NCBI GenBank assembly: GCA_947503575.1
Contig: CANNDZ010000001.1
Location: forward strand, 930,001-994,000
From: an uncultured Kordiimonas sp.
GTDB lineage: Bacteria; Pseudomonadota; Alphaproteobacteria; Sphingomonadales; Kordiimonadaceae
Direction of reading: 5' to 3'
Length of the DNA stretch: 64,000 bases
Shown here: positions 29,525 through 36,841 of the stretch, piece after piece
How positions within the stretch are numbered: position 1 is the first letter of the stretch
Layout: every line of letters starts with the position of its first letter
Notes under the pieces: generated by a model
Seen by the model: only the letters and a program-made list of their open reading frames with translations
The model's database searches: none
Told to the model about the DNA's origin: nothing
Translations under genes and position numbers: made by a program

Positions 29525-29677
29525 TCTGCTCTCCCGGCAAAAACTGGAAAAGAGGCAATACCCTTTTCCTATTCACCCCCAAGACTCGGTGAATAGTTAG
29601 TGATAAAAGTACACCGCAAATTATATAAAAAGTGTTAATGCACCACGAAATCGGCTTTTTTGTAAAGAAGAGGCAAT

Positions 29678-29709
29678 AAAAAAAGGCGGGCCTCAGGGCC
29701 CGCCTTTTT
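29678..29709 (-). terminator. Rho-independent terminator of rplU-rpmA
   Basis: GGCGGGCC and GGGCCCGCC pair around a three-base loop, with A-run and T-run flanks, just after the rpmA stop. On the minus strand the stem is followed by Ts (plus-strand As at about 29678-29684). Confidence 0.9.
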
Positions 29710-29730
29710 AAATACTGTATTTAAGGTGTC

Positions 29731-29982
29731 TTAGTTGACAACAGACACAAATGCGCGGTCGTCTCTACCTTTAGAAAACTTGACCTGGCCTTCCACGAGC
29801 GCGAACAACGTGTGGTCCTTGCCCATGCCAACATTTTCACCCGGGTACCATTTGGTGCCCCGTTGGCGAACAATGATGTTGCCAGCAAGAACATTCTCGC
29901 CACCAAATTTCTTTACACCCAAACGGCGACCAATACTGTCGCGGCCGTTACGGGAACTACCACCAGCTTTTTTGTGAGCCAT
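29731..29982 (-). CDS. rpmA: 50S ribosomal protein L27
   Basis: Large-subunit protein whose N-terminal tail reaches the peptidyl transferase centre. The 83 residues start [20 protein letters not shown], the L27 signature, with [20 protein letters not shown] in the centre. There is no N-terminal extension of the kind that is cleaved in Firmicutes. Co-transcribed with rplU 30 bases upstream. Confidence 0.98.
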   Translation of the reverse strand: MAHKKAGGSSRNGRDSIGRRLGVKKFGGENVLAGNIIVRQRGTKWYPGENVGMGKDHTLFALVEGQVKFSKGRDDRAFVSVVN

Positions 29983-30012
29983 GAAAGTTACTCCTTAATA
30001 CTGTACCGCGCC

Positions 30013-30390
30013 TTATTCGGCTGCAGCTTCTTTGGTTTTTGTTTCAGTCTTCTTTTTCGCAGGCGCCTTTTTGGCAGCCGTTTTAGCGATCTTCGTCACG
30101 CGCAAAACCGTAATCTGTTGGCGATGGCCTTTCTTACGGCGGTAGTTGTGACGGCGCTTCTTTTTGAAGACCGTGATTTTTTTATCTTTTTTCTGCTCAA
30201 GTACTTCAGCAGTTACATTGGCACCCTTAACAAGAGGCTCGCCAACTTTTACGCCTTTTTCATCGCCGATCATCAGCACTTCATCAAGCGTTACTTTTTT
30301 TCCGACTTCGGCGTCCAGTTTTTCAACTTTCAGGACATCGCCCTCGGCGACGCGGTATTGTTTACCGCCAGTTTTTACAACTGCGAACAT
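30013..30390 (-). CDS. rplU: 50S ribosomal protein L21 with Ala/Lys-rich tail
   Basis: Large-subunit protein L21, 125 residues from ATG 30390. The start was chosen because [19 protein letters not shown] is the universal N-terminus and AAAGGAA lies ahead. The conserved [20 protein letters not shown] stretch is at about residues 79-98. A C-terminal extension of about 25 residues, rich in Lys, Ala and Glu, is common in alphaproteobacteria. First gene of the rplU-rpmA operon, behind a strong promoter (30536-30563) and a leader of about 140 bases. Confidence 0.97.
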   Translation of the reverse strand: MFAVVKTGGKQYRVAEGDVLKVEKLDAEVGKKVTLDEVLMIGDEKGVKVGEPLVKGANVTAEVLEQKKDKKITVFKKKRRHNYRRKKGHRQQITVLRVTKIAKTAAKKAPAKKKTETKTKEAAAE

Positions 30391-30535
30391 CACAGTTCCT
30401 TTCTGTTTTTCGCGCCGCAGCAAACCGGGTGGGGCCTAACCCTTTGAAAAATCCCACACTTTGGGCGGTTTCCGCTGACTATTTTTCAATAGTACATAAA
30501 GCCGCGAAAGCATTGTTTCGCCGCCAATCGCGCGG

Positions 30536-30563
30536 ACTATACGGATTTCCCCCTTGCTGTCAA
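30536..30563 (-). promoter_or_regulatory. Strong promoter of rplU-rpmA
   Basis: On the minus strand a perfect TTGACA (complement of 30558-30563) is followed, 16 bases on, by TATAGT (complement of 30536-30541). Transcription should start near 30529, leaving about 140 bases of untranslated leader before rplU. Confidence 0.75.
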
Positions 30564-30672
30564 CCGAATAGGTGGGTCAAAACATGGCTGGATAACAATG
30601 CAGTGACGCGGTGACATTCCCTTTGGTCCAGGCGGCGATTAACGGTAAGAAAAGAAAAAAGCGGAGAGTCGC

Positions 30673-31599
30673 ATGACAACGATCATTGGTGCGGTGGTGC
30701 AAGTGGGCACCCCCTTGTATGATACACCGAAGACAATCCAGAAGCTGGGCGACTGGACATCCAGGGCGGCGGCGGAAAAAGCGCAGCTTGCCGTTTTCCC
30801 CGAAGCTTTTGTTGGCGGCTACCCCAAGGGTATTGATTTCGGCGTGCGGCTTGGCTCCCGGTCTGATGAAGGCAGGGATACATTCCGTCGCTACTATGAG
30901 AGCGCCATTGATGTGCCCGGGCCTGAGGTTGATACGATTGGTGAGATTGCCGCCAAGAACAACATAAATCTGGTTGTTGGTGTGATCGAGCGTGACGGCG
31001 GCACGCTGTATTGCACGGCTTTGTATTTCTCCGCAGATGGTTCACTGCTTGGCAAACACCGCAAGCTCATGCCAACGGCGCTGGAGCGCGTGGTCTGGGG
31101 TTTCGGTGATGGCTCCACGCTCACAGCCCCGAAAACCGACATTGGTACACTAGGCGGCGCTATTTGCTGGGAAAACTACATGCCGCAGCTTCGGCTGGCG
31201 ATGTACCAGAAGGGTGTGGAGTTTTACTGCGCCCCCACGGTGGATGACCGGGATGTATGGCTGCCAACCATGCAAACCGTGGCGCTGGAGGGCCGATGCT
31301 TTGTGCTGTCAGCATGCCAGTTTATGACGCGAGGGGACGGTCCTGCAGATTTTGACCCAATTCAGGGGGACGCGGCTGATACGGTGCTTATTCGGGGTGG
31401 AAGCTGCATTGTCTCACCGCTTGGCGAGGTGTTGGCGGCGCCAGTGTTTGGCCAGGAGGCAGTGTTGACGGCAGAGCTTGATAAGTCTGAAATCGTGCGC
31501 GGCAAATACGACATGGATGTAGTCGGCCATTACGCGCGGCCTGATGTCTTCAGCCTGTCGGTTAATGAAAAACCCCAGTCAGTGGTCATAACTGACTGA
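30673..31599 (+). CDS. Nitrilase, plant NIT4 / arylacetonitrilase-like
   Basis: Cysteine hydrolase converting nitriles to carboxylic acids and ammonia. It has 308 residues with the full triad: Glu44 in VFPEAFVGGYPKG, Lys131 in KHRKLMPTALERVVWGFGDG, and Cys165 in GGAICWENYMPQLR. The IDFGVRLGSR, DVPGPEVDTIGE and VGVIERDGGTLYCTALYFS segments closely resemble plant NIT4-type and bacterial arylacetonitrile nitrilases; NIT4 enzymes act on beta-cyanoalanine. GGAGAG precedes the ATG. It starts a region of catabolic genes. Substrate is not decided by sequence. A second nitrilase of a different subgroup is at 61441-62415. Confidence 0.92.
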   Translation: MTTIIGAVVQVGTPLYDTPKTIQKLGDWTSRAAAEKAQLAVFPEAFVGGYPKGIDFGVRLGSRSDEGRDTFRRYYESAIDVPGPEVDTIGEIAAKNNINLVVGVIERDGGTLYCTALYFSADGSLLGKHRKLMPTALERVVWGFGDGSTLTAPKTDIGTLGGAICWENYMPQLRLAMYQKGVEFYCAPTVDDRDVWLPTMQTVALEGRCFVLSACQFMTRGDGPADFDPIQGDAADTVLIRGGSCIVSPLGEVLAAPVFGQEAVLTAELDKSEIVRGKYDMDVVGHYARPDVFSLSVNEKPQSVVITD

Positions 31600-31631
31600 G
31601 GCTTAGATGCTCTCGGCGCTGGTTTGCTAAC

Positions 31632-32588
31632 TCAGCAAATACGCTTTTTCGCCGCCAGATACTGCGCTTCAAGTTGATCGACATACTCTGCCGTTGTCTG
31701 GATTTTATCCACGGCGCCAATGCCCTGACCGCAGCCCCAAATATCTTTCCAGGCTTTCGATTTTTCACTGCCACCTGATCCAAAGCTCATTTTTGATGGG
31801 TCACTTTCCGGCAGATTGTCCGGGTCCATACCGGCATCAACAATAGAAGGCTTCAAATAGTTGCCGTGCACGCCAGTAAACAGGTTGGTGTAAACAATGT
31901 CATCGGCTTTATAGTCAACGATCGCTTGTTTGTATCGTTCGTCAGCATTGGCTTCTTTGGTGGCGATGAAGGCAGACCCGATATAGCCAAAGTCTGCGCC
32001 CATGGCTTGTGCCGCCAAAACAGCATCGCCGGTCGCGATCGAACCCGAAAGGGCGATGGGGCCATCAAACCACTGACGAATTTCCTGAATAAGCGCAAAC
32101 GGGGATGTTGTTCCCGCGTGTCCGCCAGCGCCAGATGCCACTGCGATTAAACCATCTGCGCCTTTTTCAACTGCTTTTCGGGCAAATTTATCGTTGATAA
32201 TGTCATGCAACACGATACCACCGTATGAATGAATGGCTTCGTTTACTTCAACGCGTGCGCCCAGTGAGGTGATGATAATGGGCACTTTATACTTCACGCA
32301 CATGTCCACATCGTGCTGAAGCCTGTCGTTGGACCGGTGAACGATTTGGTTCACGGCAAAAGGAGCTGCCGGTTTATCTGGGTTTGCCTGATTGTAAGCA
32401 TCCAGTTCTTCCGTGATGCGGATTAGCCATTCTTCCAGCACAGGACCGGGCCGCGCGTTCAGGGCCGGGAACGAGCCAACAATGCCTGCTTTGCACTGTT
32501 CAATCACAATGTCCGGGTTGGAAATAATAAAAAGCGGTGACCCAATCACCGGAATACGCAAATTCTGAAGCTGTTCTGGCATGGCCAT
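31632..32588 (-). CDS. Nitronate monooxygenase family protein
   Basis: FMN-dependent TIM-barrel enzyme of the NMO / 2-nitropropane dioxygenase family, which oxidises alkyl nitronates to carbonyl compounds and nitrite. From ATG 32588, chosen for AAGGAG eight bases ahead, it has 318 residues. Features are LRIPVIGSPLFIISNPDIVI at the N-terminus, IVGSFPALNARP, the FMN-phosphate region with ASGAGGHAGTTSPFAL (GGHxG with the conserved histidine), and ALSGSIATGDAVLAAQAMGA followed by IGSAFIAT. It is convergent with the nitrilase gene. Some relatives are trans-enoyl reductases (FabK) or of unknown function, so the reaction is a family-level call. Confidence 0.82.
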   Translation of the reverse strand: MAMPEQLQNLRIPVIGSPLFIISNPDIVIEQCKAGIVGSFPALNARPGPVLEEWLIRITEELDAYNQANPDKPAAPFAVNQIVHRSNDRLQHDVDMCVKYKVPIIITSLGARVEVNEAIHSYGGIVLHDIINDKFARKAVEKGADGLIAVASGAGGHAGTTSPFALIQEIRQWFDGPIALSGSIATGDAVLAAQAMGADFGYIGSAFIATKEANADERYKQAIVDYKADDIVYTNLFTGVHGNYLKPSIVDAGMDPDNLPESDPSKMSFGSGGSEKSKAWKDIWGCGQGIGAVDKIQTTAEYVDQLEAQYLAAKKRIC

Positions 32589-32767
32589 AGCACTGTCTCC
32601 TTGGCGAGCCGGGGTATAAGGACCCTTGGCATTTTTTGGCGCGAAACTATTGATCATGGAAACTAGGACAGCCGATCGCACAGTCCAGAAAATAATTGGT
32701 TGTTACAGCTTACTTGAGTATGAACACTGGTGCTGCGGTGAGACAGGAAAACAAAGGAAAATAGATT

Positions 32768-33532
32768 ATGGCGTTGAAATCGATGCGTGCGAGTGCCTCA
32801 TTGTGGCGCGCGATCATGGTCATTTTCCTCATCAGCGGCGCAAGCAGCATGGTCGGCGCAGAGTTATTCCGCGCAGAATTGACTGACGATACAACGGCTT
32901 TTGAATTTGTCCTTTATGGTGACCTAAAGGAAACGGATGTCAGGCATTTGCAAATAGCGCTCGAAAAAAGTCGCCCTTCTGTTCTCGAAGCGCCGGGGTT
33001 ATCCGATATGCCAACCGTTAGTGTTAATGTCTGGCAGGACGAGGAGCGGTACCAGGAAGCGATGGAAGAAACGCTGGGTATGCGCGCGCCGGGATCTCGT
33101 GGATATGTGACAGGTGACAGCGAAATCAGGCTCTTGTTTCACCGGCGACTTTCAGCGCAGCGCGAAGCCGTCCATGAATTTGTTCATTCTGCGACCCTGT
33201 ATTTAAATCCTGATTTTGGCAATAATCCTCGATGGTTGTGGGAATCGGCAGCTATATATCTGGCTGGTGAGTTTGTAGACCCGGCTGCATCGCCGGTGTT
33301 TGAAGGCGGTAGATGTCCAACCATTGAAACGCTCAATTCTCCATTTGACCGGGGTGGATCGATATACAGTTCTGGTTTTATTTTGGGGGAATTTATCATC
33401 GCAACATGGGGTCCAAAATCGCTGCCCGCGCTCATAAGTGCCAACGGCGATACGGACAAAGTCCTCAATGTTAGTGAGGCTGATTTTGAACAGCGTTGGT
33501 GCGATTTTGTCCGGAAGAAATATTTAAATTAA
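32768..33532 (+). CDS. Exported HExxH zincin-like protein of unknown function
   Basis: A 254-residue protein with a signal peptide (basic start, then IMVIFLISGASSMVGA, cleavage near residue 30). In the mature part a complete zinc-protease motif, HEFVH, lies at residues 136-140. WLWESAAIYLAGE follows, with glutamates at 159 and 168 that could supply the third ligand, as in gluzincins. This resembles the peptidase MA-like group (DUF1570-type), though I cannot place it in a named family. An AAAGGAAAA stretch precedes the ATG. It is a stand-alone gene between nitronate monooxygenase and the epimerase. Peptidase activity is an inference from the motif. Confidence 0.6.
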   Translation: MALKSMRASASLWRAIMVIFLISGASSMVGAELFRAELTDDTTAFEFVLYGDLKETDVRHLQIALEKSRPSVLEAPGLSDMPTVSVNVWQDEERYQEAMEETLGMRAPGSRGYVTGDSEIRLLFHRRLSAQREAVHEFVHSATLYLNPDFGNNPRWLWESAAIYLAGEFVDPAASPVFEGGRCPTIETLNSPFDRGGSIYSSGFILGEFIIATWGPKSLPALISANGDTDKVLNVSEADFEQRWCDFVRKKYLN

Positions 33533-33559
33533 AGGACAGTTTGCCAGGTGTGCTGACGG

Positions 33560-34534
33560 TTAGCCCCATAGGGCCGGTGTCGGCGGCGCAATGGTGCCCT
33601 TTTCGATGACCAGCCCATTGTCCCGGTCTGAGGCAAGCAACAAAGGCCCATCCAGGTCTACAAACCGGCACCGGGGCGCGATTACCATGGCCGGGGCCAT
33701 CGCGAGCGACGTGCCCAGCATACAGCCAACCATCAGGCCAAGGCCTGCCGCTTCGGCTTTTTCGACCAGTTCAATTGCGGCTGTCAGGCCGCCGCATTTA
33801 TCCAGCTTGATATTGACCACGTCATACAGTGCAGCCAGCCGAGGTACATCAGCGGCTGTCATGCAGCTTTCATCAGCGCACACGGGGACCGGGCTTTTGA
33901 ACCCTGCCAGCACATCGTCCTGGCCGCGAGGCAAGGGTTGCTCAATCAGGTGAACATTGAGTGCTGCAAGTCTGAGGGCGAGCTCTTGCAACTGGTCAAA
34001 TGTCAGCGCTTCGTTGGCATCAACGATAATTTTAGCGTCGCGCCGCGCCTGATGAACCGCCGCCACGCACGCCAAAGGGTTGTCGCCGGCAAGTTTTAAC
34101 TTCAGCAATCGGGAGGTGGCATTCTCCGCGGCCAAGGCCATCGCAGCGGGGGTGTCGAGGCTTAACGTAAAGGCCGTTTCAACAGGCGCAGGGGTAAAAC
34201 CGGCCAGGTCAAAAATACTTTGGCCGGTTTGTTTTGTCTCCAGGTCCCACAATGCACAATCAAGCGCATTGCGCGCCCCACCCGCTGGCATCTCTTGTGC
34301 TATCAGGTCCCGGGTAAGCGGTCCCTGGTGGGCGGCAAAAAAAGCTTCCAGTTCTGCCCGCATTGTGTGCGGGGTTTCGCCTTTGTAATTAACGCCTGCC
34401 GCTTCGCCGCGACCAATCACATCATCCTGACGCAGGGTTAACACAAGCACATCGGTTGTGTCACAGCGTCGCCGCGAAATAACGAAGGGAACCTTTAAGT
34501 CCCATGTTTCGATTTTGATGTCGTGGCTGAACAA
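33560..34534 (-). CDS. Dipeptide (L-Ala-D/L-Glu type) epimerase, enolase superfamily
   Basis: Muconate lactonising / dipeptide epimerase subgroup. In murein recycling such enzymes convert L-Ala-D-Glu to L-Ala-L-Glu; others epimerise different dipeptides. Visible are the VPFVISRR capping segment, the first base in LLKLKLAGDN (KxK), metal ligands in IIVDANEAL, LIEQPLPRG and VCADESC, and the second base in VNIKLDKCGG. The start is uncertain. TTG 34534 lies four bases after the ubiX stop and gives 324 residues that fit the family. An upstream codon at 34597 would overlap ubiX by 59 bases. The gene is probably co-transcribed with ubiX. Confidence 0.85.
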   Translation of the reverse strand: MFSHDIKIETWDLKVPFVISRRRCDTTDVLVLTLRQDDVIGRGEAAGVNYKGETPHTMRAELEAFFAAHQGPLTRDLIAQEMPAGGARNALDCALWDLETKQTGQSIFDLAGFTPAPVETAFTLSLDTPAAMALAAENATSRLLKLKLAGDNPLACVAAVHQARRDAKIIVDANEALTFDQLQELALRLAALNVHLIEQPLPRGQDDVLAGFKSPVPVCADESCMTAADVPRLAALYDVVNIKLDKCGGLTAAIELVEKAEAAGLGLMVGCMLGTSLAMAPAMVIAPRCRFVDLDGPLLLASDRDNGLVIEKGTIAPPTPALWG

Positions 34535-34538
34535 AGGC

Positions 34539-35126
34539 CTATTTGCCGGTTGTGTTCGGACCTTGCCAGCGCTCCACAAGCCCGGTGTCCAGCTCAAACA
34601 AATCCAGCACCCTGCCTACCGTGTGATTGATGATGTCATCAATCGTTTGTGGGTTGGTATACATGGCGGGCATGGGCGGCGCGACAATTGCCCCCAGCTG
34701 GTTAGCTTCCATCATCAGTTTGCAATGCCCCGCATGGATCGGTGTCTCACGCGGCATCAAAACCAAACGCCGTCGTTCCTTCAGCGCCACATCAGCGGCG
34801 CGGGTCAGAAGGTCATCAGCGTGGCTGTGCACTATCGCAGACAGGTTTTTCATGGAACAGGCAGCGACAATCATGCCGTGGGTTTTGAAGGACCCGCTGG
34901 CAATGGATGCCCCCACTTGCGCCACGCTATGCACCGTGTCTGCCAGCGCTTCCACGTCTGAAGCATCAAGATCGGTTTCGATTTTAACATTCATGCGCGC
35001 CGTTTTCGACATGACCAGATGTGTCTCAACATTCCTGGCACTTTTCAGTACCTCAAGCATACGAATGCCATAGATCACGCCACTTGCGCCGCCAATACCA
35101 ATGATCAGCTTTTTTTGCTCGCTCAC
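34539..35126 (-). CDS. ubiX: Flavin prenyltransferase UbiX
   Basis: Makes prenylated FMN, the cofactor of UbiD-type decarboxylases used in ubiquinone synthesis and aromatic acid decarboxylation. From GTG 35126 (AAGGAG seven bases ahead) it has 195 residues. LIIGIGGASGVIYGIRMLEVLK is the flavin-binding N-terminus, and SGSFKTHGMIVAACSMKNLSAI and VLMPRETPIHAGHCKLM are family signatures. No ubiD partner is in the window. Partner in a two-gene unit with the downstream epimerase. Confidence 0.95.
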   Translation of the reverse strand: MSEQKKLIIGIGGASGVIYGIRMLEVLKSARNVETHLVMSKTARMNVKIETDLDASDVEALADTVHSVAQVGASIASGSFKTHGMIVAACSMKNLSAIVHSHADDLLTRAADVALKERRRLVLMPRETPIHAGHCKLMMEANQLGAIVAPPMPAMYTNPQTIDDIINHTVGRVLDLFELDTGLVERWQGPNTTGK

Positions 35127-35237
35127 CTGGTTACTCCTTTTCGCGTACCATATAGCGCTTGCTGGTGCATGCAATAGCGTCTATCGACCTTGATGGGTCG
35201 TCGCGCAGCGACACGCAACTTCCAGAATGAGTTACCA

Positions 35238-36104
35238 ATGACGCAGCTTCAAAAAAATCGCTTCATCTTAACCATCCGGTGCCCGGATGCCATGGGCATT
35301 GTTGCCGCAGTCTCTGGCTATCTAACCGGCAAGAATTATTTCATTGATGAATCGTCGCATTTTGGTGACCCGATAACGGGCATGTTTTTTATGCGTACCG
35401 TGTTTACGCCGACGGGGATTTCGCCTGCCCGCCAAGACTTTGCTGATGAGTTTGCCGCCATTGCAGATATGTTTGGTATGGAATGGCGTCTCGCCGATAC
35501 GCACATTAAACACAGGGTTCTGATCATGGTATCGAAGTTTGATCATTGCCTGAATGACCTGTTGTACCGGCACAGCACGGGCGCGCTCAACATGGAAGTG
35601 CCCGCAATCGTATCGAACCATATGGACTTGTCGGGTCTTGCGGACCGGCACGGCATTCCGTTTTTTCATATTCCGGTCAGTAAGGATACAAAACCGGAGG
35701 CTGAACAAAAGCTGCTGGACGTGATTGAGGAAACGCAGGCCGGCACCATTGTGCTCGCCAGGTATATGCAGGTTTTGTCTGATGCCATTTGCCGGAAACT
35801 GCAGGGCAGGGTGATCAATATTCACCATTCATTTTTACCAAGCTTCAAAGGGGCAAAACCTTATCATCAGGCACACGAGCGCGGTGTAAAACTGATTGGC
35901 GCAACCGCTCATTATGTTACGCCTGACCTGGATGAAGGGCCGATCATTGAGCAGATTGTTGAGCGAGTTGATCATACAAAAACGCCAGACCAACTGGTGG
36001 CCATGGGCCGGGACGCAGAAGCCATCGCCTTATCGCGGGCGCTGTCGTATCATCTTGATGACAGGGTGTTCCTGAATGGCAGTAAAACAGTGGTGTTCAA
36101 ATAG
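35238..36104 (+). CDS. purU: Formyltetrahydrofolate deformylase PurU
   Basis: Hydrolyses 10-formyl-THF to THF and formate, balancing one-carbon pools. It has 288 residues from ATG 35238. The N-terminal ACT domain (about 1-85) begins RFILTIRCPDAMGIVAAVSG. The C-terminal formyl-transferase-like domain has the catalytic Asn-His-Asp set: the VSNHMDL region, NIHHSFLPSFKGAKPYHQA, and GATAHYVTPDLDEGPIIEQ. The ribosome-binding site is weak. It is divergent from ubiX, and its stop lies four bases before the end of the convergent dehalogenase gene. Confidence 0.95.
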   Translation: MTQLQKNRFILTIRCPDAMGIVAAVSGYLTGKNYFIDESSHFGDPITGMFFMRTVFTPTGISPARQDFADEFAAIADMFGMEWRLADTHIKHRVLIMVSKFDHCLNDLLYRHSTGALNMEVPAIVSNHMDLSGLADRHGIPFFHIPVSKDTKPEAEQKLLDVIEETQAGTIVLARYMQVLSDAICRKLQGRVINIHHSFLPSFKGAKPYHQAHERGVKLIGATAHYVTPDLDEGPIIEQIVERVDHTKTPDQLVAMGRDAEAIALSRALSYHLDDRVFLNGSKTVVFK

Positions 36105-36108
36105 TCCG

Positions 36109-36792
36109 TTAGCTGGCCCAGCCCCCGCTAAATGGAATAGCCTGACCGACAAAAAAATCGCTTTCGCTTGAGGCCAGAAATACCGCAAGCGCGGTGTCTT
36201 CCTCAGGTTTTGCCAGTCGCCCCAGCGGGACTTCACGTGCAAGATTGGCTTGAAATTTTGGGTTTTCCTGCATTTCCTGTGGGTAATATGCCGGGTTTTC
36301 AACCCAGTTCTGGGCGATCAGATTGCACTGAATATTATCGCGCGCCAGCTCCACACCGACGGATTTGACGTAAGAAATTTGCGCGCCCCGCGCCGCAGAA
36401 TAGGCGGCCAAACGCCCCATCGGGCGCAAGGGCACAGCGCTGCCAAATACGACGATTTTACCGGACTTCCGCGCTTTCATCTGCGGAGCGACTGCCCGCA
36501 CCAAGCGGTGCAGCGGGTAGACCATAACCTCGAAAGCTGTTTGAAAGTCAGTGTCTTCAAGGGTTTCGACGGCTTTGCCATATAGATTTTCTGACGCCAG
36601 ATTTGCGACAAGGATGTCAATGTCACCGGCAGCATCAACTACTGCCTTGGCTTTTTCAGGCGCGGTTAAAATGGCATTATCGGCAATGACGGTCGCGCCT
36701 TCGCGTTTGAAATGCTCAACCGTCGCCGGCCCCATAAAATCTGCAGCCTGTGTAATTAGGGCTTTTTTTCCGTTAAGCCTGCCATTGCCCAT
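36109..36792 (-). CDS. Halohydrin dehalogenase-type protein (SDR fold, Ser-Tyr-Arg triad)
   Basis: Short-chain dehydrogenase-fold protein of 227 residues that lacks the SDR cofactor motifs and carries both halohydrin dehalogenase signatures. At the N-terminus the glycine-rich NAD motif is replaced by T-x4-F-x-G (Thr14, Phe19, Gly21; TQAADFMG), where the halide site forms in HheA/B/C. The catalytic triad reads S-x12-Y-x3-R (Ser118, Tyr131, Arg135) instead of the SDR Tyr-x3-Lys. NWVENPAYYP and AVFLASSESDFFVGQAI match the halide-pocket loop and C-terminal region of these enzymes. Such enzymes turn vicinal haloalcohols into epoxides and open epoxides with cyanide, azide or nitrite. The gene follows the RTX protease gene by 49 bases. 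The family call is strong; substrate is unknown. Confidence 0.85.
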   Translation of the reverse strand: MGNGRLNGKKALITQAADFMGPATVEHFKREGATVIADNAILTAPEKAKAVVDAAGDIDILVANLASENLYGKAVETLEDTDFQTAFEVMVYPLHRLVRAVAPQMKARKSGKIVVFGSAVPLRPMGRLAAYSAARGAQISYVKSVGVELARDNIQCNLIAQNWVENPAYYPQEMQENPKFQANLAREVPLGRLAKPEEDTALAVFLASSESDFFVGQAIPFSGGWAS

Positions 36793-36841
36793 TACTATTT
36801 GCCCCTGCCTTTGGCGTGTAAGTGACAGTATTTACTGGTAT

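Noticed and set aside
31577-31599. CAGTCAGT/ACTGACTG inverted repeat across the first nitrilase stop codon, as a terminator
   Set aside because: It lies within the coding end and has no T-run on either strand.
31632-32588. Enoyl-ACP reductase FabK instead of nitronate monooxygenase
   Set aside because: The two are related, but this gene is not near fatty acid genes and has the GGHxG-type active-site region of nitronate monooxygenases; the family-level call was kept with reduced confidence.
36109-36792. Ordinary NAD(P)-dependent short-chain dehydrogenase
   Set aside because: The cofactor glycine motif is missing and the catalytic Lys is Arg, while both halohydrin dehalogenase motifs are exact.
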